19,449 bases of DNA from CANKBT01 sp038236005 (GCA_038236005.1 JBBSTI010000062.1:1-19449); one strand, 5' to 3'; counted from the stretch's first letter, positions 1-6,611 are shown. Notes: generated by a model not told the origin, from the sequence alone. Numbers and translations are program-made.

Positions 1-708
1 CACGTCCACGTCCTGGTCACCCCCGACCAGCTCGCCGCCGCTGCCGCGCAGATCAACGGCGCCGGCCAGCGCACCAGCACCGGCAACGCGATCAGCGACG
101 GCACGCCCGACGGTGCCTGCGCCTGCGACCGCGGACCGGGAGCCCCCACAGGCCCGACCTCGCTCGCTGAACTGCTCGACGCCGATCTGCTCGGCCAGCA
201 CGCCCCCGCCGCCCCGGTCCTGATCGGCAGCAGCAACCCGCTCACCCTGGGCGCGCTCCGCCGCTTGACGTGCGACGCCACGATCCACCTGACCGTCCAG
301 CGCGACCTGACAGCCGCCCGCACGAACGGCGAGCGCACCGGGCACGACTGCGCAGAGCGCCCGCCGGGAGCCGCGCTCGGCACCCCGCCGCCACCGGGCT
401 GGGTCTGCTCCCACCTGCGCGACCCGCTCTACGTCGGACGCAGCTCACGCACCGTCACCGGAGCGATCTTCAAAGCCCTCATCGCCCGCGACCGACGCTG
501 CGTCGTCAAAGGCTGCCACCGACCCCCGTCAGCGTGCGAAGCGCATCATGTCGAGTGGTGGGCCAACGGCGGCGGCACCCATCTCGGCAACATGGTCCTG
601 CTGTGTCACGCGCATCATCACGACTTGCACGACCGGGCCCAACAGCTCCCCCACCACGACGGCATCCGATGGCTCACCGAAACCGGCTGGGCCAGCGACC
701 CACCCTGA
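1..708 (+). CDS. DUF222/HNH endonuclease domain protein, 5'-truncated by the window
   Basis: The frame is open from base 1, so the gene begins left of the window and 235 residues of its C-terminal part are visible. It carries a clear HNH nuclease finger: CVVKGC at residues 167-172 of the visible part, AHH at 181-183, a tryptophan-rich EWW stretch, then LLCHAHHHDLH at about 200-210. The paired Cys-X4-Cys and Cys/His positions would hold the structural zinc, and the His-His pair is the usual catalytic site. This arrangement is typical of the C-terminus of actinobacterial DUF222 (13E12-type) proteins, which occur in many copies and behave like mobile genes, though their role is poorly known. The Ala-rich segment before the finger is variable in the family. 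It ends at a TGA 35 bases before a strong hairpin. The domain call is firm; the biological role is not. Confidence 0.85.
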   Translation, partial: HVHVLVTPDQLAAAAAQINGAGQRTSTGNAISDGTPDGACACDRGPGAPTGPTSLAELLDADLLGQHAPAAPVLIGSSNPLTLGALRRLTCDATIHLTVQRDLTAARTNGERTGHDCAERPPGAALGTPPPPGWVCSHLRDPLYVGRSSRTVTGAIFKALIARDRRCVVKGCHRPPSACEAHHVEWWANGGGTHLGNMVLLCHAHHHDLHDRAQQLPHHDGIRWLTETGWASDPP

Positions 709-715
709 CCGGCAA

Positions 716-729
716 GACGCCAAGGCGTC
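716..729. other. small hairpin after the HNH gene
   Basis: GACGC and GCGTC flank the loop CAAG, 8 bases after the HNH stop codon. With the larger hairpin at 744-779 it could contribute to transcript 3' end formation. It is short, so chance is possible. Confidence 0.35.
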
Positions 730-743
730 CCGCTTCGTACGTG

Positions 744-779
744 GGTGATCTTGGCGCCGTTCCGGCGGCCAAGATCACC
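744..779. terminator. long hairpin between convergent genes, probable bidirectional terminator
   Basis: GGTGATCTTGGC at 744-755 is perfectly complementary in reverse to GCCAAGATCACC at 768-779. The interval can extend the stem through GCCG/CGGC (756-759 with 763-766) around a TTC loop, leaving one bulged base. It lies between the plus-strand HNH gene and the minus-strand cluster that ends at 802, so it can serve both. There is no T tract on either side. This is common for actinobacterial terminators, but it means the function is inferred from position and stem strength. Confidence 0.7.
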
Positions 780-801
780 ACGGCAGGAAAGCTTCGGTGG
801 G

Positions 802-1953
802 TCAGAAGCCCGTCAGCGTGCGGGCCAGCTCCTCGAGCGCCTGCGCCTGCTCGCCCGCGGGGTCCAGATCGGCGCTGGAGCCGTCCCGGAAGCCCAGCTG
901 CACCCGCGGCCCGGTATGCGCCGTGGGCTGCTCGGGGATGAGCGCCGCAGCGGCCGGGAAGGCCACCGGCGACCCGGTCATCGGGGCTGGCTCCGACGGC
1001 GCCCAGGCAGCCGGTTCCGTTTGTGCAGGGTCCGTCCGTACAGGTTCCGTCCGTACGGGTTCCGCCCGTACGGGTTCCGCCCGTACAGGCTCGGTGTAGG
1101 CAGGCTCCGCACGCACCGGCTCGCGATGCTCGTGCAGGACGGGCGTCACGGGAGCGGCGGCCGCCGTTGCCAGCGCGGGCGCGTCCTGCCCGGGCACGTC
1201 CTGCCCGGTCGTCGCCTGCCCGTAGGTGACCTGCGCCGAGGTGGCCAGCTCCGGGTGGGCGTCGAACCAGTCGAGCAGCTCGAACGCATCGGTCGCGGGT
1301 GCCTCGGTCTGCGACGACGCCGAGGGCTGCGCCGGCGGGGTCGCAGGCGAGGCCGCAGACGGGGGCGCAGGCAGGGGCGCAGCTTTGGGGGCCGCCGAGA
1401 GCGGACGGGCCAGCGGCGGTGGCGCGCCAGGCAGGATGTTCTGGGCGACGGGGAAGAGCCGCGGCGGCTCAGGTTCCGCCGCGTCGGGAGCGCCACCCGA
1501 GCGAGCGGCCGGCTCGTCGAGGTCGGCGAGCTCGCCGCTCCAGGACCCCGGGTTCCCGCCCTCGACGGACCCGTCGTCCCGTACCTCGACCGATCCCTCG
1601 ACCGATCTCTCGAGCAGGGGTTCCACCGGCGCCTCGACCGGCGCGACGACTGCCGGTCGACGGGCCGCCTCGGCCTCGGCGACGGTCATGCCCGGCCTGA
1701 CGACGATGCTCGGGATGGCTGTCACCGCCAGCCCGAGCTCGCGGCGCCCGAGCCCGTGCTTGTTCGCCGGCGGGATCGACGGCTTGTGCGCGGACGGCTT
1801 GTGCGCCGATGCCGTCGGAGGAGGTGGCTTCGCTGCCGGCGGGGACGACTGTCCCGGAGCCTCGTCCGCGGCGAGCCGGGGTGCGGGGTCGCGCGGCGCG
1901 GCGGTGTCCGGACCCGCTTGTCGTCCCCGCCGCCAAAACCCGAAGAGCTTCAC
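802..1953 (-). CDS. Pro/Ala/Glu-rich, probably disordered protein of the Roadblock-GTPase cluster
   Basis: I do not recognise a family for this 383-residue protein. It begins MKLFGFWRRGRQ, a short basic and aromatic N-terminus, followed by long low-complexity Pro/Ala/Ser/Glu stretches with no membrane segment or cysteine pattern. Two parts look more ordered: about residues 65-95 (GLGRRELGLAVTAIPSIVV, then PGMTVAEAEAARRP) and a short FELLDWFDAHPELA segment near 225. Residues about 277-312 are a tandem pentapeptide array of EPVR(A/T) type, coded by a 15-base DNA repeat. The last 35 residues (VQLGFRDGSSADLDP, then a helix ending ARTLTGF) may be a small folded tail. The GTG start overlaps the GTPase stop as GTGA, with GGGG seven bases upstream, so it is translationally coupled to the GTPase. 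By position it may be a GTPase partner or scaffold; that is inference. Confidence 0.75.
   Translation of the reverse strand: MKLFGFWRRGRQAGPDTAAPRDPAPRLAADEAPGQSSPPAAKPPPPTASAHKPSAHKPSIPPANKHGLGRRELGLAVTAIPSIVVRPGMTVAEAEAARRPAVVAPVEAPVEPLLERSVEGSVEVRDDGSVEGGNPGSWSGELADLDEPAARSGGAPDAAEPEPPRLFPVAQNILPGAPPPLARPLSAAPKAAPLPAPPSAASPATPPAQPSASSQTEAPATDAFELLDWFDAHPELATSAQVTYGQATTGQDVPGQDAPALATAAAAPVTPVLHEHREPVRAEPAYTEPVRAEPVRAEPVRTEPVRTDPAQTEPAAWAPSEPAPMTGSPVAFPAAAALIPEQPTAHTGPRVQLGFRDGSSADLDPAGEQAQALEELARTLTGF
1016..1125 (-). repeat. 15-base tandem repeat coding for EPVR(A/T) pentapeptides
   Basis: The element TCCGT/TCCGC recurs at 1016, 1031, 1046, 1061 and 1076, then as degenerate copies at 1091, 1106 and 1121, always exactly 15 bases apart. 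Two central units, TACGGGTTCCGCCCG at 1053 and 1068, are identical. The period is five codons, so unit gain or loss keeps the reading frame. The protein repeat reads EPVRA, EPVRT and close variants, alternating acidic and basic residues. Confidence 0.9.
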
Positions 1954-2540
1954 GAGCCGACCCCGACCGGGGCGTCGATCGCGTCGACGACCGCATAGAG
2001 CAAGGCAAGCAGGACCGCCTTCACCGACTCGCGGTCAGTGGCATCACAGGGGACGACCGGCACGTCGGGGGCGAGCTGCAGCGCCTCGCGTACGCGCTCC
2101 TCGCCCTCGGGGTCCAGGCCCTCGGCCCGGTTGAGCGCCACGACGAACGGCACCCGGGCCATCTTGCGGAAGGCCTCGAGGATGCCGACCGACTCCTCGA
2201 GGGAGTCGGGCCGGCTGCTGTCGAGCAGCAGCACGTAGCCGAGCATCCCTTCGCCGAGGATCTCCCACATGAAGTCGAACCGGTCCTGACCGGGCGTGCC
2301 GAACAGGTAGAGCACCAGGTCCCGGTCGATCGTGATGCGGCCGAAGTCCATCGCGACCGTCGTCTCGGCCTTGCGCGACCGGGTGGTGTCGGTGATGTCC
2401 TTCTCGGTGGACAGCACGGTGATCTCGCTGATCGTACGGATCAAGGTGGTCTTGCCCGCCGAGAACGGTCCGGTGACGACGATCTTCACCGCCTGCCCGC
2501 CGTGCCTGCGTCGCCCGCCTCGCGGGTTGGTCGTTGCCAT
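1950..2540 (-). CDS. small Ras-like GTPase of the actinobacterial Roadblock-associated (CvnD/MglA-like) group
   Basis: A 196-residue soluble P-loop GTPase. It shows GPFSAGKTT (Walker A/G1, residues 24-32), TTVAMDFGRI (60-69) covering the switch I side, LFGTPGQDRF (79-88) in place of the usual DxxG (G3), LLLDSSRP (104-111), and ALNRAEG (135-141) at the G4 position. TTVAMDFGR and FGTPGQ are signatures of the conservon GTPases of actinomycetes, which are relatives of MglA. G4 normally reads N/T-K-x-D; here it is N-R-A-E, so guanine recognition may be altered. The ATG follows the DUF4388 stop with no gap (TAGATG). An internal GTG at V18, directly before KIVVTGPF, would remove a basic, probably disordered leader and cannot be excluded. 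A Roadblock protein, the usual partner or GTPase-activating family, is two genes upstream. Confidence 0.93.
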   Translation of the reverse strand: MATTNPRGGRRRHGGQAVKIVVTGPFSAGKTTLIRTISEITVLSTEKDITDTTRSRKAETTVAMDFGRITIDRDLVLYLFGTPGQDRFDFMWEILGEGMLGYVLLLDSSRPDSLEESVGILEAFRKMARVPFVVALNRAEGLDPEGEERVREALQLAPDVPVVPCDATDRESVKAVLLALLYAVVDAIDAPVGVGS

Positions 2541-3716
2541 CTAGAGACCTCTCACACCAGCGATGAGCCGCAGCAGCAGGCTCTTGTTGACGGACGGGTC
2601 ACGCAGCACCGGGAAGGGCTGCGCGCTGTGGTCGGGGGCCAGCGCGGCCGATCCGTGGGTGCCGCCGACGACGGGACCGGTCGGGCCGGCAGAAGGGTGC
2701 GCACGAGCGCCGGCAGTGACGGAGTGCTCCCGGTCCGCGTGCTCGACCCGGCGGGTCGGGGTGAACGGTTCCGGTCGCTCCGGGATCACCTGGGCCGGGA
2801 TGCTGGCCAGGGTCTGAGGGGGCCTGCCAGACGACCCCGCCGCTTCGGTGGCTCCGGGTGCCGCAGCTCCGGATGCCGTAGCTCCGGATGCCGCCGCTCC
2901 GGTCACTGCCACGTCGTCGTCGAGCTCACCCTCCAGGGCCGCGAGCAGACGCTGACGTCGTACGACCGCCCCGGTCGCGTCTCCGTCGCCCGGCGTGTGC
3001 ACGACCAGCAGCCCTCGGGCGACCATGCCGGCGAGCGCCTTCACCAGGGCGAAGTCACCGCGGCCGTAGAACTCGGCCAGCTGCGCCACGCTGCGGTGCC
3101 CGTCGACCAGACCCAGCAGCTGCCACTCGGCGGCGTTCAGCACCGGCAGCTCCGACGGCGCCGGGGCGAACGAGACCAGCGCGTCGGGCGCTGGCACGGC
3201 CGCGGTGAGGTCGGCCCACTCGGCGATCCGCCGCTGACCCTCGGCCATGAGGGCGTCGACCGGGAGCCGCAGACCGACATCGTCCGGATCGGGGTCGTCG
3301 ACCAGGAACACGAACCCGCCGGACGCCCAGCGCAGCAGGTCGAAGACCGCGTCGGTGGCCTGCTCCCCCGCCACCTCGTGCACGACGTCGTCAGACAGGC
3401 CAGACTTCTCCACCAGCGTGCGGCCGAGGCCGACGGCAGGGTCCTCGAGCACTGCCTCGACCGAGGACGCCAGCGCCTCGTCGCCGACGAGCCCCGCGCC
3501 CACGAGCCGACGGCCGAGGGCCTGACGTCGTACGTCCGAGCGGGCACCGGTGACCGAACCCTGCTGCAGGTGGATCATGCCGTGCTGGCTCATGGACGGC
3601 TGCCCGCCAGGCTGCCCGGCCCGCTTCAGGTGGAGCGTGCCGCTCTTCTTCGTCATGCTGAGCAGCGAGAACACGTCGGCCAGGCTGAACGCGTCGAGCG
3701 TGCCTTCGAGCTTCAT
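2541..3716 (-). CDS. DUF4388 (PatA-like N-terminal) domain protein
   Basis: A 391-residue protein beginning MKLEGTLDAFSLADVFSLLS, then a KKSGTLHLKR strand and GMIHLQQGSVTGARSD. This is the DUF4388 pattern (G-L, L-x-D-V-x-x-L-L, T/S-G-x-L, then a G-x-I-x-x-A strand). That domain is known from PatA-type and other bacterial signalling proteins and has no enzymatic activity that I know of. Residues about 100-240 look like helical, winged-helix-like segments (LSDDVVHEVAGEQATDAVFD; VDGHRSVAQLAEFYGRGDFA). After that comes a disordered Ala/Gly/Pro linker holding a 15-base DNA repeat (2851-2910) and a short C-terminal SLLLRLIAGVRGL helix. GAGAGG precedes the ATG, and 47 bases separate it from the upstream Roadblock gene. 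It is probably an adaptor in the GTPase module. It stands where conservons have a DUF742 gene. Confidence 0.85.
   Translation of the reverse strand: MKLEGTLDAFSLADVFSLLSMTKKSGTLHLKRAGQPGGQPSMSQHGMIHLQQGSVTGARSDVRRQALGRRLVGAGLVGDEALASSVEAVLEDPAVGLGRTLVEKSGLSDDVVHEVAGEQATDAVFDLLRWASGGFVFLVDDPDPDDVGLRLPVDALMAEGQRRIAEWADLTAAVPAPDALVSFAPAPSELPVLNAAEWQLLGLVDGHRSVAQLAEFYGRGDFALVKALAGMVARGLLVVHTPGDGDATGAVVRRQRLLAALEGELDDDVAVTGAAASGATASGAAAPGATEAAGSSGRPPQTLASIPAQVIPERPEPFTPTRRVEHADREHSVTAGARAHPSAGPTGPVVGGTHGSAALAPDHSAQPFPVLRDPSVNKSLLLRLIAGVRGL
2851..2910 (-). repeat. 15-base tandem repeat in the DUF4388 linker
   Basis: Four units: GCTCCGGGTGCCGCA (2851), GCTCCGGATGCCGTA (2866), GCTCCGGATGCCGCC (2881) and the diverged GCTCCGGTCACTGCC (2896). 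They encode a Gly-Ala-(A/T)-(A/E)-(S/P) type pentapeptide around residues 268-288. The period is in frame. Confidence 0.9.
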
Positions 3717-3763
3717 GCCGCGAGCCTCTCGAGGGTCGGGGGTCGGGGGATCATCAACGAGGC

Positions 3764-4558
3764 TCAGGACCAGCGGGGCGGCTCACCCGGCAGCACCGAA
3801 CCGACCGGGTCGTACGAGGACCAGGCGCTCGTCGGGACGTCCAGCGCACTGACGGAGTCCCGGGTGGCCTGGGCGGGCACCGGCGGCAGGGCTGGCACCG
3901 GGGGAAGGGGCGGTGCGTACACGGGCGGCGCCGCGTCGACCGGCGGGGGCGGAGTGGCGACGAAGGGAGCCGCGTACGAGGAGGCGGGCTGCGGCTGGCT
4001 GTGCGCCGGCTGGGCAGGCACCGACTGGCCAGGCACGGTCGGCTCCGGTGCCGGGTCCCACTGCGGCTGCTGCGGCTGGGGCGCCTGTGACGGCGACGGC
4101 GACGCGGACTGCTGCTCCGACCGCGCCTGGGGCTCGTCCTCAGCCTGCAGCACGCGGCCGACGGTGGCGGCGGCGCGGCGCACCTCATACATCATCATGC
4201 CGACCTTGGCGCCCTTGGCGGCCACCGCGACCAGCACGGCCTCGTCGTCGCAGCTGATCAGGAAGACCGTGCCGTTGTCGCCCTCGATGTAGACCTGGGA
4301 CAGCTCGCCGCGCCCGAGCCCCTCGGCGGCGCGCTCGCCGAGCGACAGCAGGGCCGCGCTCATGGCGGCCACCCGGTCCTCGTCCATCGACCCGGGCAGC
4401 GCGGAAGCCATCGGCAGGCCGTCGAAGGACACCACTGCCGCTCCCTCCACCTCCGGCGTCTGGGCCAGCAGCGTCGTCAGGACGCTGTCGAGCCGGACCG
4501 AGCGGCTGGCGCCCTCGAGGTCGGCGTGCACGAGACGATCAGACGACTGGGCGGCCAC
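3764..4558 (-). CDS. Roadblock/LC7 domain protein with a long Pro/Gln-rich tail
   Basis: A 264-residue protein. Residues about 18-115 form a Roadblock/LC7 fold: LDSVLTTLLAQTPEVEGAAV, then SFDGLPMAS, MSAALLSLGERAAEGLGRGE, VYIEGDNGTVFLISCDDEAV and VAAKGAKVGMMMYEVRRAA. This matches the actinobacterial conservon B and MglB relatives, which bind or stimulate small Ras-like GTPases. The remaining half or so is Pro/Gln/Ala-rich and probably disordered, ending in repeated PPLPPVPALPPVPA-like runs, whereas conservon Roadblock proteins are usually little more than the domain. The start is GTG at 4558, with GGGAG at 4564-4568 five bases away. It is the first gene of the cluster that continues with the DUF4388 and GTPase genes. 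The domain call is firm. The partner assignment follows from the neighbours. Confidence 0.92.
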   Translation of the reverse strand: MAAQSSDRLVHADLEGASRSVRLDSVLTTLLAQTPEVEGAAVVSFDGLPMASALPGSMDEDRVAAMSAALLSLGERAAEGLGRGELSQVYIEGDNGTVFLISCDDEAVLVAVAAKGAKVGMMMYEVRRAAATVGRVLQAEDEPQARSEQQSASPSPSQAPQPQQPQWDPAPEPTVPGQSVPAQPAHSQPQPASSYAAPFVATPPPPVDAAPPVYAPPLPPVPALPPVPAQATRDSVSALDVPTSAWSSYDPVGSVLPGEPPRWS

Positions 4559-4563
4559 AGCAG

Positions 4564-4568
4564 CTCCC
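4564..4568 (-). promoter_or_regulatory. ribosome binding site of the Roadblock gene
   Basis: GGGAG lies five bases before the GTG at 4558 and decides between this start and the later in-frame GTG of VHADLEG. The rest of the gap 4559-4636 upstream of the cluster shows no convincing -35/-10 pair. Confidence 0.6.
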
Positions 4569-4636
4569 GAGATTCGGTGAAGGGACTGCCGATGTCTTCG
4601 ACGGCTGCCGCCGGTCCCTTGAGCCCAGGCCGGATT

Positions 4637-4690
4637 CAGGCCAGCAGCATCAGGTCAGCAGCATTCAGATCAGCAGCATTCAGATCAGCA
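4637..4690 (-). repeat. 15-base tandem repeat spanning the aroE stop codon
   Basis: On the minus strand the unit is CTGCTGATCTGAATG. Copies lie at 4681-4690 (partial, the end of aroE), 4666-4680, 4651-4665 (one change) and a 14-base diverged copy at 4637-4650. Each copy carries a TGA. The first three TGAs, at 4680-4682, 4665-4667 and 4650-4652, are in the same frame, so the real aroE stop is followed by two spare stops. Confidence 0.9.
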
Positions 4691-5492
4691 GGGCTGGCGG
4701 CAGGGCGGCGCGCATCGCCTCGACCGGCGCGGTCCGCCCGGTCATCAGCTCGACCTGCGCGGCTGCCTGGTGCAGCAGCATGACGGCGCCACCGACCACC
4801 GGCCCGGCCCAGGCTGCGGCGAGCGGGGTGGGCCAGGGGTCGTACGCGACGTCGAGCAGCACCCCCCTGGCCACCCCGGCGAGCGCGGTCGTGGCGGTCA
4901 CGGTCGCCATGGCCCCGGCCGGAACCGTGCTGATCACCACGTCCGCCACGGTCAGGTCGCCCTGCTCGAACGTGCGGACCTGCGGCGTGACGTCCAGGCG
5001 CTCGGCCGCTTCTCGCAGCCGGCCGGCTCGGTCGAGATCGCGCACGAGCACGACCGGCGACCGTTCTCCCAGGGCGGCGAGCGCGGCGAGCGCGGACGCC
5101 GCCGTCGCTCCGCCTCCGAGGATCACGCCCGTCCCGCAGGCGAGCACCCCGCGCTCGGCCAGCGCTGCAAGCATGCCGGCCACATCGGTGTTGTCGCCCC
5201 GCCGGCGGCCGTCGCCGAGCAGGATCGTGTTGGCGGCGCCGGTCTGCTGCGCGAGGTCGCTCACCTCGTCCAGCAGCGGGAGCACGGTCTGCTTGAGCGG
5301 CATCGTCAGCGACAGCCCGGCCCACTCCGGTCCGAGCCCGTCGAGAAAGTCCGCGAGACCGGTCGCGGTCACGTCGTGGGCGTCGTACGCCCAGCCCAGG
5401 CCCAGGGCGGCGTAAGCGGCCCGGTGCAGGGCCGGGGACAGGCTGTGCGCGATCGGGGAGCCCAGCACTGCCGCCCGCCGGGACGCGCTCAG
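4680..5492 (-). CDS. aroE: shikimate dehydrogenase, probable CTG start
   Basis: Reduces 3-dehydroshikimate to shikimate with NADPH in the cytosolic shikimate pathway. Visible signatures: GSPIAHSLSP (substrate-binding loop with the two serines), LTMPLKQ with the catalytic lysine (about K67), GAANTI, then DNTDVAG with the catalytic Asp (about D103), GGGATAASA (NADP-binding glycine loop, about 126-134), and C-terminal GAVMLLHQAAAQVELMTGR. Start choice: the first conventional codon, GTG at 5468, gives MLGSPIA and cuts into the first strand. The frame upstream reads SASRRAAVLGSPIA, as expected for the family, and contains no ATG, GTG or TTG nearby. A CTG at 5492 overlaps the mltG stop as CTGA and has GAAGG six bases upstream (5499-5503), so I place the start there. 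The product is about 270 residues, the normal length. Confidence 0.93.
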   Translation of the reverse strand: MSASRRAAVLGSPIAHSLSPALHRAAYAALGLGWAYDAHDVTATGLADFLDGLGPEWAGLSLTMPLKQTVLPLLDEVSDLAQQTGAANTILLGDGRRRGDNTDVAGMLAALAERGVLACGTGVILGGGATAASALAALAALGERSPVVLVRDLDRAGRLREAAERLDVTPQVRTFEQGDLTVADVVISTVPAGAMATVTATTALAGVARGVLLDVAYDPWPTPLAAAWAGPVVGGAVMLLHQAAAQVELMTGRTAPVEAMRAALPPALLI

Positions 5493-6574
5493 AAGATGCC
5501 TTCGGCCTGCGCCTTGTTCTTCGCGTTGAGGAAGTCCTGGTAGTTGTCGGTGAAGAACGACGAGCCGTCGGTGCTCTGGAGCACGAAGTAGATCAGGTTG
5601 CCGTCCACCGGGTTGACGGCCGCCTGCAAAGCCGCCTGGCCGGGCGAGCCGATCGGGGTCGGCGGCAGCCCGGCGTACTTGTAGGTGTTGTAGGGCGAGT
5701 CGATCTCCAGGTCCTTCGTCGAGACCTGCAGCGACGTGTCTTCCTTCTTGGCGTAGTTGACGGTCGAGTCGAACTGCAGCTTCATCCCGTCGGCGAGCCG
5801 GTTGTAGACCACCCGAGCCACCTTCGACCGGTCGGCCGGGAAGGCCGTCTCCTTCTCGATGAGGCTGGCGGTGATGAGCACCTCGTACGGCGTGCGACCC
5901 AGGGCCTTCGCGCCGGCCTCCAGCCCCACGTCCTGCGCGGCCTGCTGGTAGCGAGCGACCATCATCGACAGCATCTCGGTGGCGGTGGTGCCGGGCTGCA
6001 CCTCGTAGGTGGCCGGGAACAGGAAGCCCTCCAGCTGCCCGTCGGCGTAGGCCGGGACGCCCAGGGTGGAGGGATCTGCTGCCGCCGCGTCCAGTGCCTC
6101 CTTCGTCAGATTCGTCTGGTCGGCGATCTTGGTCAGGGTGTCCTCGAGAAAGGTGCCCTCAGGGATCGTGACCCTGGTGAACGCCTTGGAGCCCGGGTCC
6201 AGGAGCAGGTCGAGCGCCGCCGCCGCGCTCATCTGGGAGCGCAGGTTGTAGGCACCGGGCTGGATGGAACGGGACCGCTCGTTCGCGGCCGCTGCCGTGA
6301 CGAACGCCTCCCGGCTCTTGACCACATCCTTGGCCTGCAGCTCGGTGGCGATCATCCCGGCACTGTCGCCCTCGGCCACGGTCACGATCACTTGTCCGGT
6401 GCCGTCGCCGGCGTAGTCCGCGGGCCCGCCGCCGAAGCTGGGCAGGTTCTGCGCGATGAAGACGCCGGCACCCGCGATCAACGCGATGAAGAGCACCAGC
6501 GCGACCACGACGGCGAAAGGGTTGCGCTGACGGCGTCGCCGGGGCTCGGGACGGGCGTCCAAGACATGCGACAT
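5489..6574 (-). CDS. mltG: endolytic murein transglycosylase MltG (YceG-like)
   Basis: A 361-residue inner-membrane protein that cleaves nascent glycan strands in peptidoglycan and helps terminate their growth. It has a basic cytoplasmic leader (EPRRRRQRN), one membrane anchor at about residues 20-42, then the extracellular YceG region. A LysM-like part (VTVAEGDSAGMIATELQAKD) is followed by the catalytic part. The family signature SLIEKETAFPADRSKVA, with the catalytic glutamate near residue 240, is intact, as are VVYNRLADGMKLQFDSTVNY and NTYKYAGLPPTPIGSPG. I start it at the ATG at 6574 directly before the basic leader. An open frame continues further upstream, but only antisense-like through ruvX coding sequence. 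No ribosome binding site precedes the ATG; instead TACGTT lies six bases upstream, suggesting a leaderless message. It lies between ruvX and aroE, the usual actinobacterial order. Confidence 0.95.
   Translation of the reverse strand: MSHVLDARPEPRRRRQRNPFAVVVALVLFIALIAGAGVFIAQNLPSFGGGPADYAGDGTGQVIVTVAEGDSAGMIATELQAKDVVKSREAFVTAAAANERSRSIQPGAYNLRSQMSAAAALDLLLDPGSKAFTRVTIPEGTFLEDTLTKIADQTNLTKEALDAAAADPSTLGVPAYADGQLEGFLFPATYEVQPGTTATEMLSMMVARYQQAAQDVGLEAGAKALGRTPYEVLITASLIEKETAFPADRSKVARVVYNRLADGMKLQFDSTVNYAKKEDTSLQVSTKDLEIDSPYNTYKYAGLPPTPIGSPGQAALQAAVNPVDGNLIYFVLQSTDGSSFFTDNYQDFLNAKNKAQAEGIF
5499..5503 (-). promoter_or_regulatory. ribosome binding site supporting a CTG start for aroE
   Basis: GAAGG lies inside the last codons of mltG, six bases before the CTG at 5492 and about 30 bases before the GTG at 5468. 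Its spacing fits only the CTG. Confidence 0.55.
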
Positions 6575-6580
6575 GACAAC

Positions 6581-6586
6581 AACGTA
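6581..6586 (-). promoter_or_regulatory. candidate -10 box for a leaderless mltG transcript
   Basis: TACGTT (TANNNT) ends six bases before the mltG ATG at 6574, so transcription would start at or next to the start codon. There is no Shine-Dalgarno sequence, and no clear -35 element is visible. Confidence 0.45.
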
Positions 6587-6611
6587 ACGGGTCGCGCCAG
6601 TCCCTCGCAGG

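Noticed and set aside
3717..3763. Terminator or promoter between the Roadblock and DUF4388 genes
   Set aside because: The 47 bases are G-tract-rich with only a short CTCGAG palindrome; no stem or -10 box good enough to split the cluster.
1809..4292. 827-codon plus-strand open frame across the Roadblock/DUF4388/GTPase genes
   Set aside because: It lies antisense to three genes with clear domain motifs, and its translation is Arg/Gly/Pro-rich without any motif. Long empty antisense frames are expected in DNA this GC-rich.
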